This document shows positions 1-5,274 of a DNA stretch of 6,004 bases, piece after piece; position 1 is the stretch's first letter, and every line of letters begins with the position of its first letter. The DNA is taken from contig SBBK01000088.1 in the NCBI GenBank assembly GCA_005240025.1, positions 1 through 6,004 of the forward strand. Reading direction: 5' to 3'. Source of the DNA: an archaeon. GTDB taxonomy: Archaea; Thermoproteota; Nitrososphaeria; Nitrososphaerales; Nitrosopumilaceae. The notes beneath the pieces were generated by a model. That model was not told the DNA's origin. It did not search any database and saw only the letters and a program-made list of their open reading frames with translations. The translations under genes and the position numbers were made by a program.

Positions 1-1592
1 ACCACAAAGACATACGTTTTCATAGTTTGGCCTATGTTTGATTTTAGATATGGTTGTGATTCTACAAGTCTTGCAGTTCTTATGCCGCCTTCTCTTGAGT
101 AAATCTGAACCTCAACGTCATCTACAGAACCCGTTGTGCCAACGCTTATACTTGCAGTTGCTTTTGATAGATCGTAACTTATCTCAAAGATGTTCAGATC
201 TCGTGTGATCTGTGTTATTGCATCTTCGTGGTTTTCGTGATCTTGTGTACTATGTGCATGACTGGAGTGCTGTGAATGTGTTGAATCGGTTGTTGTGTGA
301 GTTTGGTGAGGTGCCGGATTGTTATCGTGAGGATGTGCTGATCCGCTGGATGTGGAACCCGTCCCAACTAAATATGATGAAAAATGTTCCACATCAACAC
401 TATATGCACAGGTCTCGGTTTTTATCGCAGCGAGTGTTGGTTCCGGAGTCACCTGATGCCAGTGTCCACCCTCCTGAAGATACACGATCACTCCCGTCGG
501 ACAAGCTGAATTGATTTTTTTTAAATTAAAGTGGATTGTAGGTTTTTTAGAATAAATTGAAGGATCGGAAAAATCAAGACTTCCCTTTGCCTCAAACTCT
601 AAAAACAGTGCAACTGTTCCGGAAGGGATCGGAATCCCTGTTGGATTGCTTGTATCAACCCTATGACTTACTCCTACATCATCGCCGTACGCATTGATGG
701 GAAGCTCAATGGCCTCAATCAATTGAAAACCGGCATCAAATTGTTTTTCATCGAATCTAAAAACAATCTCCGTTCCTGGGAATACATCAAATATTGGTGA
801 CAGTATGATGTCACTTCCATCTGTTCCGTCGGCTACGAAAAGGGGCAGCATAAAAGACACTCCCTCGGATGAGAACATTTCATTAGGCGCGTCATAAAAT
901 GGAATTCCAAGTGCCGTAAATACCGAATCCAGGCTTGTGGTTGGGTCTATGTCTGTAGTAAAAGTAATGTATTCAGGCGGCTCTTCGGTCAAGATTTTAG
1001 CAGGATCAATAATCCTCGAATGTGGAAGGTCGTTTTCTGAGCTTAATGGAACACCGTTTATTGTTGCACCTCCAATGCTTTTTAGCTTGTTAAAAGTCTC
1101 CTCACTGATATCAGGCGGTGGCACTTCTGCTTTATCTATGTCTTGTAAATTAACAAGTGAACTTGTCACATATGTGAATCCGACCCCGCCAGCAACATCC
1201 TCTGATGATATGATATCAGCCGGGATGCTGATGCCAGGGGGCCCTTTGAGCACCATCACTCCATACGTACCATTGTTCACACCCACAAGCTCAACGATTC
1301 CAGGTGTGGGATCATTGTCAAATTTGTCGTCGTCTGTCACAATGAAATTAAACCACGTAGTCAAATCCAGATAATCTGTCGCATTAGCAACGTGTGAATA
1401 TGGATTTGGGAAAATCAGAAATGTGGCATTTCCCATAAGCAACGGATTGTTTTCATCTTGGAAGTGAAAGATTGTCAGAATTTGTGTGTTTGGATTTTCA
1501 ATGCAATCAGCACATACAGCAAAGACATTGTTTACACCAAACATGGCAATGCCAAACAGTATTGCAGTTAATGCTGTATGTATCTGTTGCAT
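1..1592 (-). CDS. Large exported protein with His-rich linker (partial, C-terminus cut by window edge)
   Basis: The minus strand is open from an ATG at 1592 to the window edge: 530 full codons with no stop, so the C-terminus is missing. Residues 1-25 form a signal peptide (hydrophobic core, then NNVFA), and the mature start has a CxxC (C27, C30). Residues ~35-410 look like extracellular beta-rich domains. A segment at ~320-410 ends in VEHFSSYLVG, a motif I associate with beta-sandwich modules of archaeal surface proteins; it contains C364 and C395, a possible disulfide. Residues 420-455 are a low-complexity linker with 10 histidines in 36 residues, probably metal-binding. After ~463 another beta domain begins and runs off the edge. 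It is expected outside the membrane. The start is supported by a TATA-like box 28 nt upstream. It is the second gene in the minus direction after 1677-2345 but has its own promoter. The exact function is not recognised; an S-layer-like or metal-binding surface protein is possible. Confidence 0.85.
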   Translation of the reverse strand, partial: MQQIHTALTAILFGIAMFGVNNVFAVCADCIENPNTQILTIFHFQDENNPLLMGNATFLIFPNPYSHVANATDYLDLTTWFNFIVTDDDKFDNDPTPGIVELVGVNNGTYGVMVLKGPPGISIPADIISSEDVAGGVGFTYVTSSLVNLQDIDKAEVPPPDISEETFNKLKSIGGATINGVPLSSENDLPHSRIIDPAKILTEEPPEYITFTTDIDPTTSLDSVFTALGIPFYDAPNEMFSSEGVSFMLPLFVADGTDGSDIILSPIFDVFPGTEIVFRFDEKQFDAGFQLIEAIELPINAYGDDVGVSHRVDTSNPTGIPIPSGTVALFLEFEAKGSLDFSDPSIYSKKPTIHFNLKKINSACPTGVIVYLQEGGHWHQVTPEPTLAAIKTETCAYSVDVEHFSSYLVGTGSTSSGSAHPHDNNPAPHQTHTTTDSTHSQHSSHAHSTQDHENHEDAITQITRDLNIFEISYDLSKATASISVGTTGSVDDVEVQIYSREGGIRTARLVESQPYLKSNIGQTMKTYVFV

Positions 1593-1616
1593 GAACGATC
1601 AAAAAATTAATCAAAC

Positions 1617-1638
1617 GTTGATAAGTTTTCTAGTAGAA
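1617..1638 (-). promoter_or_regulatory. Promoter with shared TTCTACTA element, for the gene starting at 1592
   Basis: Read on the minus strand, TTCTACTA lies at 1638-1631, followed after 6 nt (GAAAAC) by the TATA-like TTATCAAC at 1624-1617, whose centre is 28-29 nt before the ATG at 1592. The motif begins 46 nt before the start codon, matching four other promoters here. TTCTACTAGAA is also a short palindrome around a central C. The TATA box is a weak match, so the box position is less certain than the motif. Confidence 0.6.
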
Positions 1639-1642
1639 TGCC

Positions 1643-1669
1643 AAAACAAAAATGAAAATAAAAAATAGA
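1643..1669 (-). terminator. Poly-T run, likely terminator of the gene ending at 1677
   Basis: Just after the stop codon of the minus-strand gene ending at 1677, the minus strand has four T runs (6, 4, 5 and 4 T) in 27 nt. Archaeal RNA polymerase terminates at such U-rich tracts without needing a hairpin. The tract sits immediately upstream of the TTCTACTA promoter of the next gene, so the two minus-strand genes are probably separate transcripts. Confidence 0.45.
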
Positions 1670-1676
1670 ATATCAC

Positions 1677-2345
1677 CTAGTCATGATGATGTGGTGTATC
1701 AAAACTAGGATTTGGGTTATCCAAGCCTGTTGCCGGAAATGTCGGAGTGTTCAGATATGGCGAGCCTATTATTCCGCTTGCAAATCCGCCGGGACCATAG
1801 TTGTTTGGAGGGTTTATATCTCCCAGAACTTGAAGCAGAGTAAACGACATTACATTGGCCGTCCTAAAGACTATGTTTTTCTTGCCTTGGTTTAGTAATC
1901 CAATGTCTGTGATTCTTGGTGCTCCTGGATTTCCTACTCCGTGCAGGTCAACTGCAGGAATGTGGGAATGATACACGCATGTGTTTCCAGGATTTGATGC
2001 GTGTGGGATGTAGTTTAGTTGTGCAGGCGCCATCCATGTTCGTTCTGGCAGCTCGTCTACGTGACCTGCTATTGGAGTCACCAGGGGTTTTGCGTTTGCA
2101 TCACATGGAATGCGTACAAGTAGGTGCCCAGACACATAGTTCGGACTATAGTCAGCTAGTGGGAAATAATCCCCCGGTCGCATGACTTGACCTGCTAACG
2201 GTACTGTGACTGCAGACGGCAATGTCCCTGCGGCAACGCCTTGCTCAAAGCCATGACTTGCAATTGCCCAGTTGTAGGAAAACGTTGCTGTCGTTACTGC
2301 AATAGCTGTAATCGCTACCAACAGCCAGTTGTTGAATTTTTTCAT
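1677..2345 (-). CDS. Exported protein with Cys/His cluster and His-rich C-terminus
   Basis: This is a 222-aa protein. Residues 1-30 are a signal peptide (MKK, hydrophobic core, NWAIAS), and the mature chain starts SHGFE or HGFE depending on the cut site. The mature part has two cysteines, C81 (IPCD) and C123 (NTCVYHSH), with H126, H128 and H135 close by, and it ends in PHHHD. A Cys pair plus clustered His is consistent with one disulfide and a metal site such as copper, but I do not recognise the family. The C-terminal third is rich in Pro, Gly and Asn and probably extended. It diverges from the 2458-3390 gene, and both promoters carry the TTCTACYA element, suggesting joint control. Start: the ATG lies 29 nt from the centre of a good TATATAAA box, so the message has almost no leader. 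Existence as a gene is certain; function is unknown. Confidence 0.88.
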   Translation of the reverse strand: MKKFNNWLLVAITAIAVTTATFSYNWAIASHGFEQGVAAGTLPSAVTVPLAGQVMRPGDYFPLADYSPNYVSGHLLVRIPCDANAKPLVTPIAGHVDELPERTWMAPAQLNYIPHASNPGNTCVYHSHIPAVDLHGVGNPGAPRITDIGLLNQGKKNIVFRTANVMSFTLLQVLGDINPPNNYGPGGFASGIIGSPYLNTPTFPATGLDNPNPSFDTPHHHD

Positions 2346-2369
2346 TTAGGGAAATGCCATCAGTTTTTG

Positions 2370-2390
2370 TTTATATAATTTCTAGTAGAA
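2370..2390 (-). promoter_or_regulatory. Promoter with shared TTCTACTA element, for the gene starting at 2345
   Basis: On the minus strand, TTCTACTA occupies 2390-2383, then GAAAT, then TATATAAA at 2377-2370, the best TATA box in the window. The box centre is 29 nt before the ATG at 2345 and the motif begins 45 nt before it. The sequence TTCTACTAGAAA is identical to that of the 1592 gene. The motif lies only 20 nt from the opposing copy at 2411, making this a divergent control region. Confidence 0.7.
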
Positions 2391-2410
2391 TTGCAAAATG
2401 AGTTTTTTCT

Positions 2411-2432
2411 TTCTACCAATTTTGTTAAAAAC
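2411..2432 (+). promoter_or_regulatory. Promoter with shared TTCTACCA element, for the gene starting at 2458
   Basis: TTCTACCA is at 2411-2418, then ATTTTG, then TTAAAAAC at 2425-2432 as the TATA-like box, centred about 30 nt before the ATG at 2458. The motif begins 47 nt before the start. Because the promoter lies downstream of the in-frame ATG at 2398, it argues against that upstream ATG as the real start. Confidence 0.6.
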
Positions 2433-2457
2433 TCGAATTATTTTCCATAGTGCAATA

Positions 2458-3390
2458 ATGACAAAACTACATGACACCAGATCATTGATACTAGTCGCAA
2501 GCATTGCAATCTGTGCAGTGTTAATGATTACCGCAACCAATGAGGCGTTTGCTCACATGAATTTTGAATTCAAGCCGGGCAACAATGTAAACAACACTTT
2601 ACGAGTAGTAGTAGGCGAGACAAAAGAGCCAGCGTTTACTGATGAAGAGCACAATTTGGAGTTTACAATAACGCACAAGATGACAAACCTGCGGCTTGGA
2701 AATGCACACCGTTCTCAGACCAATCCTGCAACCACGGTACTATTTACAGACACATATTTTTATCCACAAAACGTTTTGACTTCAGCTGGAGGCGTGCCTA
2801 CAATGACGGGTTGCACAGAAGCTACAACTTCGGGAAATGTACAGACTGGCAAGCCAAGCAATTGCCTTCCAGCCCCAGGATGGACAGACAGACGCCTTGC
2901 AAAAGGAATCACAACAATTAGTGTAAATGATGGCGGTACGGTAGGCCAGTATCGACAGGCGGACAGACAGTTCTATACACAGCAGGGCAGAACCCTGTAC
3001 CATGTTTACGGATCATTAAATTACTTTAATGATACCGAGATAGGACTGATTCCGATCAATACTTGGTTTGATGGGAAGGATATCAAAATGACATCAGTCT
3101 TTGAAGGTTCAACTAGCAATTCGGCAAACAATCACACGGTAACTATAAGCTCAGGTTTTGGCCTTGGAAACAAGACAAGTCAATATTGGCCAGGTGCCTC
3201 AGCAGGAGTCACAGAACAAACACATCCAACCAACATAAGGCAGGCAGTTGGAACAATACGAGACAACAACTGGGACGTCTTTAACTTTCTGAGGGATATT
3301 GCTGCAACAATTAACGCAATAACTGGCGGTGAATCACCAGCAGTCTCAGACACAGCAATTCCACCAGCCAAAGACTACTATCACCCATAA
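2458..3390 (+). CDS. Exported protein, predicted mature N-terminal His, metal-binding candidate
   Basis: This 310-aa protein starts at ATG 2458. An in-frame ATG at 2398 would add 20 residues before the signal peptide, but it lies upstream of the apparent promoter, so I reject it. Residues 1-32 form a signal peptide ending NEAFA; cleavage would leave histidine (H33) as the first mature residue. Residues ~48-72 contain VVVGETKEPAFTDEEHN, which resembles the start of the 4419-5027 protein (G...EP..TD...N.[LI]E). C119 and C136 could form a disulfide, and several N-x-T sites (NNT, NDT, NHT, NKT) suit a glycosylated surface protein. An N-terminal His in an exported protein recalls CopC/LPMO-type copper sites, but the second ligand is not evident, so copper binding is inference. 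It diverges from the 1677-2345 gene and shares its promoter motif. The family is not recognised by name. Confidence 0.87.
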   Translation: MTKLHDTRSLILVASIAICAVLMITATNEAFAHMNFEFKPGNNVNNTLRVVVGETKEPAFTDEEHNLEFTITHKMTNLRLGNAHRSQTNPATTVLFTDTYFYPQNVLTSAGGVPTMTGCTEATTSGNVQTGKPSNCLPAPGWTDRRLAKGITTISVNDGGTVGQYRQADRQFYTQQGRTLYHVYGSLNYFNDTEIGLIPINTWFDGKDIKMTSVFEGSTSNSANNHTVTISSGFGLGNKTSQYWPGASAGVTEQTHPTNIRQAVGTIRDNNWDVFNFLRDIAATINAITGGESPAVSDTAIPPAKDYYHP

Positions 3391-3403
3391 GTACAATTTC
3401 TCC

Positions 3404-3411
3404 TATTTTTT
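3404..3411 (+). terminator. Poly-T tract after the 2458-3390 gene
   Basis: A run of six T (in CTATTTTTTG) lies about 15 nt after the stop codon of the 2458-3390 gene and just before the next TTCTACCA promoter. It fits a U-tract archaeal terminator, but a run this short is weak evidence in AT-rich intergenic DNA. Confidence 0.35.
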
Positions 3412-3416
3412 GATAG

Positions 3417-3437
3417 TTCTACCAGTTTCTTTAAATT
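3417..3437 (+). promoter_or_regulatory. Promoter with shared TTCTACCA element, for the membrane protein/regulator operon
   Basis: TTCTACCA is at 3417-3424, then GTTTC, then TTTAAATT at 3430-3437. The TATA centre is 26 nt before the GTG at 3459 and the motif begins 42 nt before it. The spacing predicts transcription starting at or next to the GTG, a leaderless message. If the downstream regulator binds this motif, the operon controls itself. Confidence 0.65.
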
Positions 3438-3458
3438 TTTTGCAGTACCAATTATTTT

Positions 3459-3848
3459 GTGTCAATATACCAGTTTGCCGAAAACAAGTCCAAACTGTTT
3501 GGCTCAGTCATACTTGCAGTCATCGGCATTTTGATTGCCCCAATAATACTGCCCAACCTGTTTCATGGCACACACATTGCTCACATTGGGCTGCACATAG
3601 GCGGGATGGTTACGGCAATTTTCCTCACAATGGTGACAATTGTAGCATATACCAAAATGAGGACAAAAAGATTGCTCTTTACTGCCGTGGCATTTTCATT
3701 TTTTATTTCGGCCGAAGTGATCTCGTTAATTGACATAACGTGGCCATTTACGTTTTATTTAGGGCAGCTTTCCCTGCGTGAAATTGAGCACATACTAATT
3801 ATATCGATGCTTGGCATATTCACATTGGCAGTATTTAGGAACGACTAA
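3459..3848 (+). CDS. Four-helix membrane protein with intramembrane His cluster, putative sensor
   Basis: This 129-aa protein starts with GTG, chosen because it lies 26 nt after a TATA box and no ATG start with a full first helix is available. Four hydrophobic segments are visible at about 14-34, 41-65, 71-92 and 108-126. The segment from 36 to 46 reads HGTHIAHIGLH, placing four histidines (H36, H39, H42, H46) at the start of helix 2. Further polar residues lie in or near helices 3 and 4: E86, E108, E110 and H111. Such a set could bind a metal ion or heme in the membrane. It is co-transcribed with a winged-helix regulator starting 2 nt after its stop, and that pairing, together with the small size, suggests a sensory or regulatory role rather than transport. 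I do not recognise a named family. Confidence 0.85.
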   Translation: MSIYQFAENKSKLFGSVILAVIGILIAPIILPNLFHGTHIAHIGLHIGGMVTAIFLTMVTIVAYTKMRTKRLLFTAVAFSFFISAEVISLIDITWPFTFYLGQLSLREIEHILIISMLGIFTLAVFRND

Positions 3849-3850
3849 AA

Positions 3851-4345
3851 ATGAAAAGGGCGGAATCGATAATTCAACTAGTAAATGAAAATCCAGGAAT
3901 CAGATATTCTGAGATTATGCGGGAGACTGGACTGAAAAACGGAGTTCTGAGCCACCACATATCAAAAATTGAGCAGGCAGGCAAAATCACAGTTAAACGC
4001 ACTCCAAGAGTAGCACGACTGTATCCTTGTGGCATGCCAGAGGAAGAGGCAATAATTATCAAAAACCTCAGAAGTGGGACGTCAAGAAATATTCTTTTGA
4101 ATTTGCTTGAGAGAGATCTTGCATTCAATGAGGTTGTCGAGAGAGTAAAAAGGTCACAGGGAACGGTATCAATTGTGCTGAAGAATTTATCCGCGGATGA
4201 GATTGTACAGCGGAAATTCCATGATGGGGTATTTGTTTTTGGCATTACAAACAAAGAACTTGTTGCCAAGCTGGTTAGAAAATACAAGCCAGAGTTGATT
4301 GAGAGTTCTGTGGACAACATTGCAGACATAATGGGCTCACTATAG
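3851..4345 (+). CDS. Tandem winged-helix transcriptional regulator
   Basis: This 164-aa cytoplasmic protein has two winged helix-turn-helix domains. Domain 1 (~1-60) has the typical pattern NPGIRYSEIMRETGLKNGV, then the recognition helix SHHISKIEQAGKI and a wing (VKRTPRVARLYP). Domain 2 (~65-135) has RNILLNLLERD, then VVERVKRSQGTVSIVLKNL as the second helix-turn-helix, and a wing ending VFVFGIT. A helical tail (~136-164) may dimerise. The layout matches archaeal predicted regulators with two winged-helix domains (COG3398-like, from memory). H35 and H36 lie in the first recognition helix and C60 just after the first wing. The gene starts 2 nt after the membrane protein stop, so they form an operon. 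It is the only DNA-binding protein in the window and thus the first candidate to act on the TTCTACYA element; that link is inferred from proximity. Confidence 0.9.
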   Translation: MKRAESIIQLVNENPGIRYSEIMRETGLKNGVLSHHISKIEQAGKITVKRTPRVARLYPCGMPEEEAIIIKNLRSGTSRNILLNLLERDLAFNEVVERVKRSQGTVSIVLKNLSADEIVQRKFHDGVFVFGITNKELVAKLVRKYKPELIESSVDNIADIMGSL

Positions 4346-4375
4346 GAGTAAAAACAGAACAAACCCGTTTGACAA

Positions 4376-4396
4376 TTCTACCAATTTATTAATTAA
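4376..4396 (+). promoter_or_regulatory. Promoter with shared TTCTACCA element, for the gene starting at 4419
   Basis: TTCTACCA is at 4376-4383, then ATTTA, then TTAATTAA at 4389-4396. The TATA centre is about 27 nt before the ATG at 4419 and the motif begins 43 nt before it, predicting a nearly leaderless message. It shows that the 4419 gene is transcribed separately from the regulator operon that ends 31 nt upstream. Confidence 0.65.
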
Positions 4397-4418
4397 AGAA
4401 CAGTTTGGAATTTTTTGT

Positions 4419-5027
4419 ATGCAAACAAAGCTTGCTGTTTTTGCCATATCGGTTCTATTGATTGGACTTGGCAGCAGCGCATACGCACACAAATCACAAG
4501 TTATTGGGGAGTATAAGATAGAAGCCGGATGGGTAAACGAACCTCCAGTGACAGATAAGCCAAACGCAATAGAGATAATCATAGTAAAGGCAACCGCCTC
4601 AGATATGAATATGTCAGAGGAGGAACACGCAAAGCACCAGGAGGAGCATACAGAAGTCGAGCACAAAGACCATGACAAAAAAGCCAAAAAGACGCAAAAG
4701 CAAGGAGGATCTACCAAAACAAAGACAAAAGCCGAGCACAAAGACCATGACAAAAAAGCCAAAAAGACGCAAAAGCAAGGAGGATCTACATCAAAAAAGA
4801 TCAAAAATGGCATAGGTGGCTTAAGTAAGGATCTTGAAGCAGACGTTACACTAAATGGTGTAAAAACAATGTTGCCACTGACAGAAGACACAAAGAACAA
4901 GGGCAGATATTATTCAAAATACACGCCAGACTCTGCCGGATTTCCAACCATACACATAGTCGGCAAAATCAAAAACACGCCAATAGAAGTCACATTCCAT
5001 CCAGAAAAGGTTAAGCCTAAAGAATAA
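4419..5027 (+). CDS. Exported His/Lys-rich protein with internal repeat, metal-binding candidate
   Basis: This is a 202-aa protein. Residues 1-23 are a signal peptide ending SSAYA, leaving HKSQ as the predicted mature start with histidine first. Residues ~30-60 contain YKIEAGWVNEPPVTDKPNA followed by IEIIIVKA, a beta-rich stretch resembling part of the 2458-3390 protein. Residues ~66-127 are a charged low-complexity insert: HxxH and ExH motifs (H70, H73, H77, H82, H85), then lysine-rich sequence, with the 19-residue unit EHKDHDKKAKKTQKQGGST occurring twice (81-99, 106-124). Residues ~135-195 resume a beta-type domain ending VTFHPEKVKP. The insert therefore splits what looks like one YtkA- or CopC-like beta domain. 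His/Asp/Glu clusters suggest metal binding outside the cell; copper is plausible in an ammonia oxidiser. No cysteine is present. The ATG is fixed by a TATA box 27 nt upstream. Confidence 0.87.
   Translation: MQTKLAVFAISVLLIGLGSSAYAHKSQVIGEYKIEAGWVNEPPVTDKPNAIEIIIVKATASDMNMSEEEHAKHQEEHTEVEHKDHDKKAKKTQKQGGSTKTKTKAEHKDHDKKAKKTQKQGGSTSKKIKNGIGGLSKDLEADVTLNGVKTMLPLTEDTKNKGRYYSKYTPDSAGFPTIHIVGKIKNTPIEVTFHPEKVKPKE
4658..4714 (+). repeat. Direct repeat copy 1 (57 bp, perfect, within the 4419-5027 gene)
   Basis: By reading, these 57 bases are identical to 4733-4789, with a period of 75 nt (25 codons), so the frame is kept. It encodes one EHKDHDKKAKKTQKQGGST unit. The identity includes synonymous positions, which points to a recent duplication rather than selection on the protein alone. 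Confidence 0.9.
4733..4789 (+). repeat. Direct repeat copy 2 (57 bp, perfect, within the 4419-5027 gene)
   Basis: This is the second copy of the 57-bp unit, separated from the first by 18 nt encoding a Lys/Thr spacer (KTKTKA). Expansion or contraction by 25 codons through slippage or recombination would change the number of His/Asp metal-ligand clusters in the exported protein. Confidence 0.9.
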
Positions 5028-5034
5028 CCTGCTC

Positions 5035-5053
5035 TTCAGATTCCTATTCTGAA
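5035..5053 (+). terminator. Small hairpin after the 4419-5027 gene
   Basis: TTCAGA (5035-5040) and TCTGAA (5048-5053) form a 6-bp stem with a 7-nt loop, 8 nt after the stop codon. No strong T tract follows, so the terminator role is tentative. Confidence 0.3.
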
Positions 5054-5072
5054 AAATTGGGCCGATGTATTC

Positions 5073-5219
5073 TGACATACTCCCAACCCTAAAGGGTTCG
5101 GGCTTCCCGCTCGTAATTTGTAAGCCCGTCTACGGCTTTCTGCCAGTTTTAGATGTCAGAGATTCGAGCCCAACGGCCTCGAACCCCATTCGATTCATTG
5201 TTTTATAGATTTCCTGTCA
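5073..5219 (-). mobile_element. Remnant right end of an IS200/IS605-type element with omega-RNA-like scaffold
   Basis: Read on the minus strand, the segment ends GGGAAGCCCGAACCC, TTTA, GGGTTGGGAGTATGTCA at 5073. That GAAGCCC, hairpin, GGGAGTATGTCA layout is what I know from the right ends of IS605-family (TnpB) elements, where it forms the 3' part of the omega RNA. AACCC/GGGTT (5085-5089 and 5094-5098) form a hairpin, and CGGGCTT further upstream can pair with AAGCCCG, as in a pseudoknot. The last codons of a TnpB-like frame lie directly upstream at 5130-5216, as expected. No complete TnpB or TnpA and no assured left end are present, so the element is dead. The assignment is from memory of family ends, not a search. 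Confidence 0.6.
5130..5216 (-). pseudogene. C-terminal fragment of a TnpB-like transposon nuclease
   Basis: On the minus strand, 28 codons between an in-frame TGA (5219-5217) and a TAG (5132-5130) read QEIYKT..., then MGFEAVGLESLTSKTGRKP. It looks like the tail that follows the zinc-finger/RuvC region in archaeal IS605 OrfB/TnpB proteins, and it stops within the omega-RNA-like right end, as real tnpB genes do. All catalytic and zinc-binding parts are missing, so no product is expected. Without the right-end sequence beside it, this short peptide would not be enough. Confidence 0.45.
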
Positions 5220-5245
5220 TGAAAAACAACATGCTATTACAAAAG

Positions 5246-5274
5246 TTTCAACAATTCATTCATGATTGTTGAAA
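5246..5274. repeat. Perfect 10-bp inverted repeat
   Basis: TTTCAACAAT (5246-5255) and ATTGTTGAAA (5265-5274) are perfect inverted copies with a 9-nt loop. It lies just beyond the TnpB-like tail. It could be the subterminal hairpin of the left end of a miniature element whose right end is at 5073, giving a ~200-bp unit, or an operator for a downstream gene. It is too AT-rich to be decisive. Confidence 0.5.

Noticed and set aside
212..514. Plus-strand open frame of about 100 codons
   Set aside because: It lies antisense within the continuous minus-strand gene that spans 1-1592, and the peptide shows no domain, signal or membrane logic.
937..1374. Plus-strand open frame of 145 codons
   Set aside because: It is antisense to the same minus-strand gene; that frame has a signal peptide, promoter and coherent protein, this one has none.
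2398..2457. Upstream in-frame ATG extending the 2458 gene by 20 residues
   Set aside because: It lies upstream of the TTCTACCA/TATA pair and would place extra residues before a complete signal peptide.
3329..3733. Plus-strand open frame of 134 codons
   Set aside because: It overlaps the end of one gene and most of the membrane protein in another frame, has no membrane or domain pattern, and spans the promoter at 3417-3437.
3874..4362. Minus-strand open frame of 162 codons
   Set aside because: It is fully antisense to the winged-helix regulator, whose domains are clear; the antisense frame is probably a by-product of its codon use.
4658..4789. Direct repeats as a possible CRISPR array
   Set aside because: There are only two copies, inside a reading frame with an 18-nt spacer, and no array structure or cas gene.
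4340..4900. Minus-strand open frame of 186 codons with repeated Cys/Phe-rich stretches
   Set aside because: It is the mirror of the lysine-rich repeat in the 4419-5027 gene, and its own repeat comes from that duplication.
5160..5190. GATTCGAGCCC resembling a tRNA T-arm
   Set aside because: No acceptor stem, D-arm or anticodon arm can be formed around it; it belongs to the TnpB-like tail.
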